DNA of 8,206 nucleotides from Roseovarius sp. (GCA_021767845.1 JAASSQ010000124.1:1-8206), one strand, 5' to 3'. Positions 1 through 6,173 are shown, counted from the first letter of the stretch. Notes: a model not told the origin generated them from the sequence alone. Program-made: numbers and translations.

Positions 1-1355
1 GCGGCGGCCAGGGTGAGCGTGCCGTTGGCGGCGCCCGCCACGGCCATGCCCGGCGGCAGCGTGCTGCCGGGGACGAAGGCGTTCAGGTCGTCGCGCCATG
101 CGGGGCGGCCGCGCTGATGGCAGGTCAGGTGCACGTTGGGGTTCCAGCCGCCCGACACGGCCAGGCAATCGGCCGGGATCACCTGCCCGTCGGTGAGGGT
201 AATCGACTTCAGCCCCTTGCGGCCAACGGTATCCTTGACGCCTGCGCCCCGGATGTGGCGCGCGCCGGGAATGTCGAGCGGGGCCGGCGCGTCGCGGCTG
301 TCGATCACGGCGGGCACATGCACGCCGCGCGCGGCCAGGTCGGCGGCGGTGCGCCAGCCGTCGTCGTTGTTGGTGAAGATCGCGACCTCGTGCCCCGGCG
401 TCACGCCGAAGCGGTTGACATAGGCCCGCACCGCACCCGCCAGCATGATGCCGGGCCGGTCGTTGTTGCCGAAGGCGATAGGCCGTTCGGTGGCCCCGGC
501 GGCCAGAACCGCGCGGCGCGAATAGATCCGCCAGAGGATCTGGCGCGGTTTGCCGCCCGCGTCGGGCAGGTGATCGGTGCAGCGTTCCAGCGCGCCGTAG
601 ATGCCGTGATCGTAGGCGCCGTAGACGGTGGTGCGGGGCATCAGGCGGACATTGTCCATCGCCGCCAGTTCCGCGACGGTCTGCGCGGCCCAGTCGGCGC
701 CCGCCATGTCATCGACCGAGAGCGTTTCGGCGTTGAGACGGCCGCCGGGGCGGAAATCCTCGTCGGCGAGGATGACGCGCGCCCCGGCGCGGGCGGCGGC
801 CAATGCGGCGGAGAGGCCAGCGGGGCCTGCGCCGATCACCAGAAGGTCGCAATGCAGGAAGCCCTTGTCGTAGCTGTCGGGGTCGTCCTTCATCGACAAC
901 CGGCCCAGCCCGGCGGAGGCGCGGATGGCCGGTTCATACAGCTTTTCCCAGAAGCTGCGGGGCCACATGAAGGTCTTGTAATAGAAGCCCGCCGACAGGA
1001 AGGGCGACAGAAGGTCGGTCACGGCCATCAGGTCATGTTCGAGCGAGCCGCGGTGGTTCTGGCTGGTGGCGCGGAGATCCTCGAACAGCTCCACGGTGGT
1101 GGCGCGGGTGTTGGGCTCCTGGTGGGCGCCGATGCGCAGCTGCACGAGCGCGTTGGGTTCCTCGGACCCGGCGGTGAAGATGCCGCGCGGGCGGTGATAC
1201 TTGAACGACCGGCCGACGAGCCGCTGCCCGTTGGCCAGCAGCGCCGAGGCGAGCGTGTCGCCGGGGTGGCCCTTCATCCAGGTGTCGTTGAAGCGGAAGC
1301 TGAGGGTGGCGGAGCGGTCGATCTGGCCGCCTGCGATGCGGTTTGGCTGGCTCAT
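1..1355 (-). CDS. soxA: Sarcosine oxidase alpha subunit, 3' end missing (runs off left edge)
   Basis: This is the large subunit of heterotetrameric sarcosine oxidase, a cytoplasmic enzyme that oxidatively demethylates sarcosine to glycine and gives 5,10-methylene-tetrahydrofolate and hydrogen peroxide. The minus-strand frame is open from the ATG at 1355-1353 to the window edge and gives 451 residues of the roughly 1000 usual for the family. It starts MSQPNRIAGGQIDRS. Residues about 15-110 match the ferredoxin-like N-terminal domain (GRSFKYHRPRGIF, EEPNALVQLRIG) and contain no cysteine, so no iron-sulfur cluster is expected, as is normal for SoxA. A dinucleotide-binding motif VIGAGPAGLSAA lies near residues 173-184 (GAGPAG at bases 833-816). 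Further on are ATERPIAFGNNDRPGIM and GGWNPNVHLTCHQ, also family-typical. The C-terminal folate-binding, GcvT-like half is outside the window. The start overlaps the soxD stop as ATGA (1355-1352), implying translational coupling. Identity is confident; completeness cannot be judged. Confidence 0.95.
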   Translation of the reverse strand, partial: MSQPNRIAGGQIDRSATLSFRFNDTWMKGHPGDTLASALLANGQRLVGRSFKYHRPRGIFTAGSEEPNALVQLRIGAHQEPNTRATTVELFEDLRATSQNHRGSLEHDLMAVTDLLSPFLSAGFYYKTFMWPRSFWEKLYEPAIRASAGLGRLSMKDDPDSYDKGFLHCDLLVIGAGPAGLSAALAAARAGARVILADEDFRPGGRLNAETLSVDDMAGADWAAQTVAELAAMDNVRLMPRTTVYGAYDHGIYGALERCTDHLPDAGGKPRQILWRIYSRRAVLAAGATERPIAFGNNDRPGIMLAGAVRAYVNRFGVTPGHEVAIFTNNDDGWRTAADLAARGVHVPAVIDSRDAPAPLDIPGARHIRGAGVKDTVGRKGLKSITLTDGQVIPADCLAVSGGWNPNVHLTCHQRGRPAWRDDLNAFVPGSTLPPGMAVAGAANGTLTLAA

Positions 1356-1639
1356 CTGTCGCGCCCCCGGTCACGGGCCACGTCACGGGCCAGTTCGACG
1401 GCCGTGATCTCGTGGGTGGTTGTGTCGCGGGTCACCACGAGCCAGGAGCGGTCGCCCTGCTCGTGATACCACAGCTCCTTGTGCAGCCCCGCCGGGTTGT
1501 CGCGCAGGTAGCCGTAATCGTGGAACCGCTGCATCGCGTCCTCGGCCTGCCAGTCGGGACGGTCGATCAGCGACACGTCGCCCAGATAGACGAACTCGGC
1601 GGCGTCGCGGGGACCAAGAAGCGGATGGTCGATGATCAT
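1352..1639 (-). CDS. soxD: Sarcosine oxidase delta subunit, variant without zinc cysteines
   Basis: This is the small delta subunit of heterotetrameric sarcosine oxidase, 95 residues, which is the usual size. The family signature is clear in FVYLGD (17-21 region), YLRDNPAGLHKELWYH (44-59) and VVTRDTTTHEI (68-78). Characterised SoxD proteins bind one zinc through an N-terminal CPxCG pair plus a His-x3-Cys near residue 60. Here the CPxCG position reads HPLLG (5-9) and the later site reads HEQGD (59-63), so the histidine is kept while all three cysteines are gone; the whole protein contains no Cys. Zinc binding is therefore probably lost or remodelled, with H5, H59 and D63 as the only possible leftover ligands. 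The start ATG at 1639-1637 has an AAGG (complement of 1648-1651) 8 nt upstream. The gene lies 13 bp after soxB and overlaps soxA by 4 bp, as in other soxBDAG operons. Family assignment is confident; loss of zinc is inferred. Confidence 0.92.
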   Translation of the reverse strand: MIIDHPLLGPRDAAEFVYLGDVSLIDRPDWQAEDAMQRFHDYGYLRDNPAGLHKELWYHEQGDRSWLVVTRDTTTHEITAVELARDVARDRGRDR

Positions 1640-1652
1640 CAGTCGTGCCTTT

Positions 1653-2903
1653 TCAGTGCAGGTTGGGCTGGTTGCCCGCGCCCTTCTCGTCGATCAGGTT
1701 GCCGGTCATGAAACGGTCGAGCCGCATCTGGGTGGCGGTGGGGTGCGGCTCGTCGCGGGCCAGCAGATGCGCGTAGCAGAAGCCGGAGGCCGGGGTTGCC
1801 TTGAACCCGCCGTAGCACCAGCCGCCGTTGAAATAGAGCCCGTCGATATGGGTGCGGTCGATGAAGGGCGAGCCGTCCATCGACATGTCCATCACGCCGC
1901 CCCAACTGCGCAGAAGCCGCGCGCGGCCGATCATCGGCATGATCGCCATGCCGCCTTCGGCCACGTCCTCGACCACCGGAAGATTGCCGCGCTGCGCGTA
2001 GGTGTTGTAGCCGTCGATGTCGCCGCCGAAGACCAGCCCGCCCTTGTCGGACTGGCTGACATAGAAATGCCCCGCCCCGAAGGTGATGACGCCGGGCAGC
2101 ACCGGCTTCAGCCCCTCGGTCACGAAGGCCTGCAACACGTGGCTTTCGATGGGCAGGCGCATCCCGGCCTTTTCCATCACCCGGCTGGAGGAACCGGCGA
2201 CGCAGACCGCGACCTTGCGGGCCTTTATCGCGCCGCGGGTGGTTTCGACCCCGCGGCACTGGCCATTCTGGATGTCGAACCCGGTCACTTCGCAGTTCTG
2301 GATGATGTCCACGCCGCGTTCGTCCGCCCCGCGCGCATAGCCCCAGGCCACGGCATCGTGCCGGACGGTGCCGCCGCGCCGCTGGTAAAGGCCGCCCTTG
2401 ATCGGGAAGCGGGCGTTGTCGAAATCGAGGAAGGGCAGTTCGCGGCGCAACTGCGCCTCGTCGGCCAGTTCGGCATCGGCGCCCGCCAGGATCATCGCGT
2501 TGCCACGGCGCACGAAGGCGTCGCGCTGCGCGTCGGAATGAAACAGGTTCAGGATCGACCGCTGGCTGACCATCGCGTTGTAATTGAAATCCTGCTCCAG
2601 CCCTTCCCAGAGCTTGAGCGAAAATTCGTAGAACGGCTCGTTTCCCGGCAGAAGATAGTTGGAGCGGATGATCGTGGTGTTGCGCCCGATATTGCCCGAC
2701 CCGAGCCAGCCCTTTTCCAGCACGGCGATGTTCCGCATCCCGAATTCCTTGGCCAGGTAATAGGCGGTGGCCAGCCCGTGCCCGCCGCCGCCGACGATGA
2801 CGATGTCGTATTCGGCCTTCGGGTCCGGTTCGCGCCAGACCGGTTTCCAGCCCTTGTTGCCGGTCAGCCCCTCGCGGAGAATGCGGAGTGCGGAGTAACG
2901 CAT
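1653..2903 (-). CDS. soxB: Sarcosine oxidase beta subunit
   Basis: This is the flavin-carrying catalytic subunit of heterotetrameric sarcosine oxidase. It oxidises sarcosine at a FAD and, in known enzymes, passes electrons to a covalently bound FMN near the alpha-beta interface. The start chosen is the ATG at 2903-2901 (MRYSALRILREGLTG), giving 416 residues, because family members begin with just this MRYS-type leader. The frame is open 41 codons further upstream to 3026, but that would overlap the divergent regulator and has no family similarity. A DAAO-type FAD site VIVGGGGHGLATAYY is at residues 35-49, followed by GSGNIGRNTTIIRSNYL (68-84). The RHDAVAWGYAR segment (181-191) carries H182, which aligns with the histidine that bears the covalent FMN in characterised SoxB. 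The C-terminal FAD-proximal part has MDGSPFIDR (342-350) and NGGWCYGGFKATP (359-371). It is the first gene of the soxBDA run and is divergent from the regulator. No strong ribosome binding site is visible. Confidence 0.95.
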   Translation of the reverse strand: MRYSALRILREGLTGNKGWKPVWREPDPKAEYDIVIVGGGGHGLATAYYLAKEFGMRNIAVLEKGWLGSGNIGRNTTIIRSNYLLPGNEPFYEFSLKLWEGLEQDFNYNAMVSQRSILNLFHSDAQRDAFVRRGNAMILAGADAELADEAQLRRELPFLDFDNARFPIKGGLYQRRGGTVRHDAVAWGYARGADERGVDIIQNCEVTGFDIQNGQCRGVETTRGAIKARKVAVCVAGSSSRVMEKAGMRLPIESHVLQAFVTEGLKPVLPGVITFGAGHFYVSQSDKGGLVFGGDIDGYNTYAQRGNLPVVEDVAEGGMAIMPMIGRARLLRSWGGVMDMSMDGSPFIDRTHIDGLYFNGGWCYGGFKATPASGFCYAHLLARDEPHPTATQMRLDRFMTGNLIDEKGAGNQPNLH

Positions 2904-2992
2904 CGGGCAGTCATCCCATAGCTTGTGTCTGGTCCACTGTGACGCGCCGAGCGCCGCTAGACTTTTCCAAAACGGACGGCTAGTTTCACAAA
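2904..2992. promoter_or_regulatory. Divergent soxB / regulator intergenic control region
   Basis: These 89 bp separate the soxB start from the start of the divergent GlxA/AraC-type regulator and must contain at least part of both promoters. AT-rich patches occur only on the regulator side (2961-2972 and 2982-2993), against a GC-rich background. No convincing sigma70 promoter for soxB can be placed, which would fit an activator-dependent promoter. For the regulator a TAGACT at 2958-2963 could be a -10 element, but no good -35 precedes it. The direct repeats listed separately lie in the regulator-proximal half, about 60-90 bp upstream of the soxB start, a sensible place for an activator. Confidence 0.5.
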
Positions 2993-2996
2993 ATGG
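2963..2996 (+). repeat. Imperfect 13 bp direct repeats, 21 bp apart (candidate operator)
   Basis: TTTTCCAAAACGG at 2963-2975 and TTTCACAAAATGG at 2984-2996 agree at 10 of 13 positions, and their starts are 21 bp apart, two helical turns. A weaker relative, GGTTCAAAAAACG, starts another 21 bp on at 3005. In addition, CTAG occurs just before each of the first two copies (2957-2960 and 2980-2983). AraC-family activators typically bind two direct half-sites on one face of the helix, so this is a reasonable binding site for the adjacent regulator. The second copy covers the regulator's own ATG, which would favour autoregulation. The pattern is seen directly; binding is inferred and untested. Confidence 0.4.
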
Positions 2997-3952
2997 CCGC
3001 GATTGGTTCAAAAAACGTGACCACACGGCGAATCGGCGTGCTGCCGGTCGAGGGCTTCGCGATGATGTCCTATGCCTCGCTGGTCGAGCCGATGCGCGCC
3101 GCGAACCTGCTGGCGCGCCGGACGCTTTACGATCTGGTCAATGTGTCGGTGTCGGACGGGCCGGTGGCCAGTTCCGGCCCGGCGGTGGTGATGCCGCAGG
3201 CACGGGTGGGCGAGGACCTGACCCTCGATTACCTGTTCGTGGTCGCCGGGGGCGATCCGACGCGCTATGGCGATCGGCAGGTGATGAACTGGCTGGCACG
3301 GCTGGCGCGCGAGGGCGTGCCCCTGGGCGGGGTGTCGGGCGGGCCGATCATCCTGGCGCGGGCCGGACTGATGACGGGCCGGCGCATGACCGTGCATTGG
3401 GAACATGCCGCGGCGCTGGCCGAAATCTCGCCCCATCTGCTGATCGAGCGGTCGCTCTACGTGATCGACCGGGACCGCGTGACCTGCGCCGGAGGCACCG
3501 CGCCGATGGACCTGATGCACGCGCTGATTGCCCAGCATCACGGCGCGGCCTTTGCGCGGCTGGTGAGCGACTGGTTCATGCATACCGAGGTGCGCCCCTC
3601 GGTCGGGCCGCAGCGCGCGGGGCTGGTCGAGCGGGTGGGATCGAACACGCCCGCGATCCTCGATGCGGTGGAGGCGATGGAGGCCCATGTCGCCGAGCCA
3701 CTGCCGTTGACGAAGCTGGCCGCCTATGCCGGGCTGTCGCCCCGGCAGTTGAACCGGCTGTTCCGCGACAAGCTGGGACGCTCGGCCATGCGGTATTACC
3801 GGGAATTGCGGCTGGACAAGGCGCAAAGCCTGCTGCGCAACTCGCCCCTGAGCCTGACCGAGATCGCGTTGGCGACCGGGTTTGCCAGCTCGTCGCATTT
3901 CTCGCGGGTCTATGCGCAGCATTACGGGCAGCCGCCTTCGGCCTATCGCTGA
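2993..3952 (+). CDS. GlxA-family transcriptional regulator (DJ-1/PfpI-like domain plus AraC HTH)
   Basis: This is a 319-residue transcription factor of the GlxA type, the family that includes the betaine regulator GbdR and the sarcosine regulator SouR of Pseudomonas. Residues about 12-175 form a DJ-1/class I amidotransferase-like sensor domain (RIGVLPVEGFAMMSYAS, then GRRMTVHWEHAA at 129-140). Its nucleophile-elbow region reads LGGVSGGPII (111-120), with serine where a catalytic cysteine would sit, so it is expected to bind a ligand and not to act as an enzyme. The C-terminus holds two helix-turn-helix motifs: LPLTKLAAYAGLSPRQLNRL (237-256) and, from 287, SLTEIALATGFASSSHFSRV, ending in the usual YGQPPSAYR. 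The gene is divergent from soxB, 89 bp away, which makes control of sarcosine or betaine catabolism its most likely role, probably as an activator responding to a methylated glycine. The ATG at 2993 has only a weak ribosome site; a GTG at 3017 is an alternative. The family call is firm; ligand and targets are inferred. Confidence 0.88.
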   Translation: MAAIGSKNVTTRRIGVLPVEGFAMMSYASLVEPMRAANLLARRTLYDLVNVSVSDGPVASSGPAVVMPQARVGEDLTLDYLFVVAGGDPTRYGDRQVMNWLARLAREGVPLGGVSGGPIILARAGLMTGRRMTVHWEHAAALAEISPHLLIERSLYVIDRDRVTCAGGTAPMDLMHALIAQHHGAAFARLVSDWFMHTEVRPSVGPQRAGLVERVGSNTPAILDAVEAMEAHVAEPLPLTKLAAYAGLSPRQLNRLFRDKLGRSAMRYYRELRLDKAQSLLRNSPLSLTEIALATGFASSSHFSRVYAQHYGQPPSAYR

Positions 3953-4013
3953 CGCGCCCCTGGCTCGGCGGGCGGGCGAAAGCGACAGGGCGGACGCGAT
4001 TTCCGCACGGCGC

Positions 4014-4042
4014 TGGACGCGGGCGGGCGGGCTGCCTAGGCT
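4014..4042 (+). promoter_or_regulatory. Candidate sigma70 promoter for the glutamine amidotransferase gene
   Basis: TGGACG at 4014-4019 (4 of 6 to TTGACA) is followed after exactly 17 bp by TAGGCT at 4037-4042, which fits the loose TANNNT form of -10 boxes in GC-rich alphaproteobacteria. Transcription would start near 4049 and leave a leader of about 23 nt that contains the GGAGG ribosome site at 4061-4065. The -10 box is also inside an 8 bp palindrome, GCCTAGGC (4034-4041). This suggests that the downstream gene has its own promoter instead of depending on the regulator gene 119 bp upstream. It is a pattern match only. Confidence 0.35.
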
Positions 4043-4071
4043 TGCCGCGACCGACCTGATGGAGGCGCTTG

Positions 4072-4791
4072 ATGCGTATTCTGGTTCTGCAACACGCGAC
4101 CTGCGAACAACCCGGCATCTTCCGCACGTTTCTGGCCGAGGATGGCCATGACTGGGACGCGGTGGAGCTGGACGCGGGCGAGGCGCTGCCGGAGATCGAC
4201 GGCTACGACGCCTTGTGGGTCATGGGCGGCCCGATGGATGTCTGGCAGGAGGAGGCGCATCCGTGGTTGGCCGAGGAGAAAGCCTATATCCGCGACGCGG
4301 TGGAGACACGCGGCCTGCCCTTTCTGGGGTTGTGCCTTGGGCATCAGCTCTTGGCCGAGGCGCTTGGCGGCAAGGTCGGCCCGTCCGAGCGCCCGGAGGT
4401 GGGCGTTATGGACGTCATGCTGACCGAGGCGGGGGCCAGCGGGGTGTTGTTCGACGGGTTGCCCGAGGTCTTTCCGGCCCTGCAATGGCATGGGGCGGAA
4501 GTGACCGAATTGCCGGCGGGCGCGCAGGTTCTGGCCACCTCGCCCGATTGCGCGGTGCAGGCGATGAAATGGGGCACGCGCGCCTATTCCATGCAATTCC
4601 ACATCGAGGTAGAGCCCGACACCGTGCGCGCCTGGGCGGAGATCCCGGAATATGCCGCGGCGCTGGACACGGCATTGGGCGCGGGGGCGGCGGCGCGGCT
4701 GGAGGCCGACTGCGCCGACAGGATGCGCGCGTTCAACGACATGGCCGAGCGGCTTTACATCAACTGGCTTCAGGCCACCGCAAAGACCTGA
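4072..4791 (+). CDS. Stand-alone class I (type 1) glutamine amidotransferase-like protein
   Basis: This 239-residue protein has a single class I glutamine amidotransferase domain of the GuaA-N/TrpG fold. These domains hydrolyse glutamine at a Cys-His-Glu triad and pass ammonia to a partner, or act on gamma-glutamyl compounds. The nucleophile elbow is PFLGLCLGHQLLAEALGG with Cys88. The distal motif SMQFHIEVE supplies His177 and Glu179, so the triad is intact. An oxyanion-type loop VMGGPMDVW is near residues 50-58, and LQWHGAEV (137-144) is typical of the GMP-synthase-like stand-alone group. No synthetase domain is fused and none is adjacent, so the acceptor is unknown. The ATG at 4072 is chosen over the TTG at 4069 because GGAGG (4061-4065) lies 6 nt before it. 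It follows the regulator on the same strand after 119 bp. That closeness might link it to nitrogen from methylated-amine breakdown, but this is speculation. Confidence 0.88.
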   Translation: MRILVLQHATCEQPGIFRTFLAEDGHDWDAVELDAGEALPEIDGYDALWVMGGPMDVWQEEAHPWLAEEKAYIRDAVETRGLPFLGLCLGHQLLAEALGGKVGPSERPEVGVMDVMLTEAGASGVLFDGLPEVFPALQWHGAEVTELPAGAQVLATSPDCAVQAMKWGTRAYSMQFHIEVEPDTVRAWAEIPEYAAALDTALGAGAAARLEADCADRMRAFNDMAERLYINWLQATAKT

Positions 4792-4861
4792 GCGGGGATG
4801 GGGGCGCTGGCGCCAACCCGTCTGCCGTGTATGGATGATGTGACCCTTCAGGACGCGAACA

Positions 4862-4941
4862 GGGCGGCGTCCGCCCGTGGTGGGCGCGAAAGCGCCCGCC
4901 TTGGGGGCGGGCGGGCGCTGCCCGGCGTAAACGCCGGGCGG
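4862..4941. repeat. Three consecutive GC-rich hairpins
   Basis: Three stem-loops stand close together in the gap between convergent genes. The first pairs GGGCGG (4862-4867) with CCGCCC (4871-4876) around a 3-nt loop. The second pairs 4879-4887 with 4892-4900 (9 bp including one G-T pair) around GAAA, a GNRA-type tetraloop. The third pairs 4918-4927 with 4932-4941 (10 bp including one G-T pair) around TAAA. None is followed by a T run, so if they end transcription they are not classical intrinsic terminators. They may belong to a dispersed REP-like intergenic repeat. The structure is visible in the sequence; the function is unknown. Confidence 0.6.
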
Positions 4942-4968
4942 GACCGATGATGGGCGTGCCGAAGACAG

Positions 4969-5023
4969 CCTTCGGGAGAAGGGGAACGCGACCAGAGGGT
5001 TCCGCGATGATTTCCCTCATCGC
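4969..5023. repeat. Two further hairpins in the convergent gap
   Basis: CCTTC (4969-4973) pairs with GAAGG (4978-4982) around GGGA, and GCGATGA (5004-5010) pairs with TCATCGC (5017-5023), a perfect 7 bp stem with a 6-nt loop. They continue the hairpin series to the left and lie outside any credible reading frame. A minus-strand open frame of 88 codons crosses this stretch, but its sequence is low-complexity Arg/Pro/Ala-rich and is not credible as a protein. Confidence 0.5.
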
Positions 5024-5040
5024 CACAGGTCCATCCGAAC

Positions 5041-5106
5041 GGCTGGGGGCGCTGCCCCCGCCGCGCCTGCGGCGCGACTCCCCCGAGGTTTTTGAGGCCA
5101 GATGAA
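5041..5106. repeat. REP-like intergenic element with paired hairpins, downstream of zapE
   Basis: Two hairpins of the same geometry stand side by side: GGGGGC/GCCCCC (5045-5050 with 5054-5059) and CGCGCC/GGCGCG (5062-5067 with 5071-5076), each a perfect 6 bp stem with a 3-nt loop. They are followed by ACTCCCCCGAGGTTTTTGAG (5077-5096) and a CAGATGAAG tail. I recall very similar hairpin plus CTCCCCCGAGG plus ATGAAG strings at the 3' ends of many Rhodobacteraceae genes, so this is probably one copy of a dispersed intergenic repeat; the recollection is not a search result. It starts 6 bp past the zapE stop and may act as a 3' stabiliser or terminator for zapE. On the plus strand the T5 run at 5089-5093 could help to end transcription from the left. 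Confidence 0.45.
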
Positions 5107-5111
5107 GCGGC

Positions 5112-6173
5112 TCAGTCCGCGCCCCAGCCCTCGGCCTGCATCTCGCGCAGGCGGCTGGCGGTGCGTTCGAATTCGAAGCTGCCCTCGCCTTCGAGGTAGA
5201 GGTATTCAGGCTCGGCGGCGGCCGAGCAGATCAGGCGCACCCCGGCCTCGTAGAGCGCGTCGATCAGGGTGACGAAGCGCTTGGCCTCGTTGAAGTTGGA
5301 GCGGCCCATCTGGGGGATGTTCTCCAGCATGAGCACGCGGGCGGCCGCGGCCAGCGCGAGGTAATCGGCCGGTCCCAGCGGTTTGCCGCAGAGATCGTAG
5401 AAGCTGGCGCGCGCCACCCCTTTGCGGAACGCGGGAATCTCGACCTCGCGCTTCTGGACGTGGAGGGTATGGGGCGGGGCGTCCTGCCCGTCGGTCAGGT
5501 CGTCCCAAAGCGCCTGCATCTGTGCGCGGGTATCGGGGCCGAGGGGCGTGAAATAGGTGGGGCTGCCGGCCAGCCTGTTCTGGCGGTAATCGGTGGCGCT
5601 GTCCATTTCGTGCACGACCATCCGCTCCTTGAGCAGGTCGATGAAGGGCAGGAACAGCTGCCGGTTGAGCCCGTCCTTGTAGAGATCGTCGGGCGGGCGG
5701 TTGGAGGTGGTGACCACCACGACGCCGGCGTCGAAGAGGGATTGGAACAGCCGGCCCACGATCATCGCGTCGGTGATGTCGGTGATCTGCATCTCGTCGA
5801 AGGCCAGGAGGCGCAGGTCGTCCGACACCGATTTGGCGACGGGGGCGAGCGCGTCCTCGACGCCGCGTTGGCGGGCGGCGTGCATCCCGGCGTGGATTTC
5901 CTGCATGAAGGCATGGAAGTGGACGCGGCGGGCGGGGACGGTGACCGACTGGACGAAGAGGTCCATCAGCATGGATTTCCCGCGCCCCACCCTGCCCCAG
6001 AGGTAGAGCCCCCTGGGCGGTTCGGGCGCGCGGCGGAACCAGCCTTTTTTCGCGGGCTGCAACAGGCCCTCGCGGATGCGGTCGAATTCCGGCAGGGCGG
6101 CTTTCTGCGCGGGGTCCGGTGCAAGGTCGCCGGCGGCGACTTTGCGGGCGTAGAGATCGGTCAGGCTGTCCAT
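5112..6173 (-). CDS. zapE: Cell division protein ZapE (AFG1/LACE1-family ATPase)
   Basis: This is an AFG1-type P-loop ATPase of 353 residues, close to the size of E. coli ZapE (375). In E. coli ZapE associates with the FtsZ ring and affects Z-ring stability; the mitochondrial homologue is AFG1/LACE1. The Walker A motif is LWGRVGRGKSMLMD (residues 58-71), Walker B is RLLAFDEMQ (121-129), and the sensor-1-like TTSNRPP is at 155-161. Further family blocks are NRQLFLPFIDLLKE (170-183), ASFYDLCGKPLGPADY (256-271) and, near the end, FERTASRLREMQ (335-346), with an arginine usual in this family. The ATG at 6173 (MDSLTDLYARKVAAGD) is chosen over the in-frame ATG at 6185, because family proteins start around this segment and neither has a strong ribosome site. 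It is a single-gene unit: divergent from the MFS gene and convergent with the glutamine amidotransferase gene. No truncation or missing motif is seen. Confidence 0.94.
   Translation of the reverse strand: MDSLTDLYARKVAAGDLAPDPAQKAALPEFDRIREGLLQPAKKGWFRRAPEPPRGLYLWGRVGRGKSMLMDLFVQSVTVPARRVHFHAFMQEIHAGMHAARQRGVEDALAPVAKSVSDDLRLLAFDEMQITDITDAMIVGRLFQSLFDAGVVVVTTSNRPPDDLYKDGLNRQLFLPFIDLLKERMVVHEMDSATDYRQNRLAGSPTYFTPLGPDTRAQMQALWDDLTDGQDAPPHTLHVQKREVEIPAFRKGVARASFYDLCGKPLGPADYLALAAAARVLMLENIPQMGRSNFNEAKRFVTLIDALYEAGVRLICSAAAEPEYLYLEGEGSFEFERTASRLREMQAEGWGAD

Larger units (their letters stand above)
4792..5111. other. 320 bp non-coding gap between convergent genes
   Basis: No gene is supported here. 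The gap holds the seven hairpins listed separately, plus a GGCG/CGCC inverted repeat at 4803-4814 just after the glutamine amidotransferase stop. No tRNA, promoter or convincing small ORF with a ribosome site was found. The likely job is to separate two convergent transcription units, with REP-like repeats having settled in it. Confidence 0.6.

Noticed and set aside
117..1466. Plus-strand open frame of 449 codons antisense to soxA and soxD
   Set aside because: It is a GC-driven mirror of real coding sequence: the product is a Gly/Ala/Val/His-rich string without domains, while the minus strand encodes a clear SoxA and SoxD.
1632..2921. Plus-strand open frame of 429 codons antisense to soxB
   Set aside because: It covers almost exactly the soxB gene in the opposite sense and shows no recognisable motif; typical shadow frame in high-GC DNA.
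2904..3026. 41-codon upstream extension of soxB to an ATG at 3026
   Set aside because: The extension would overlap the divergent regulator's start and the candidate operator, and family members start at the MRYS segment encoded from 2903.
2923..4059. Plus-strand 378-codon frame overlapping the regulator
   Set aside because: The frame that encodes the DJ-1/AraC protein is the real one; this frame gives an Arg/Gly/Ala-rich product without domains.
4803..4814. GGCGC-TG-GCGCC inverted repeat as terminator of the amidotransferase gene
   Set aside because: The effective stem is only 4 bp with a 4-nt loop and no T run follows, so it cannot be supported as a terminator.
4760..5026. 88-codon minus-strand frame in the convergent gap
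   Set aside because: It overlaps the amidotransferase 3' end and several hairpins, is Arg/Pro/Ala-rich, and has no convincing ribosome site or family resemblance.
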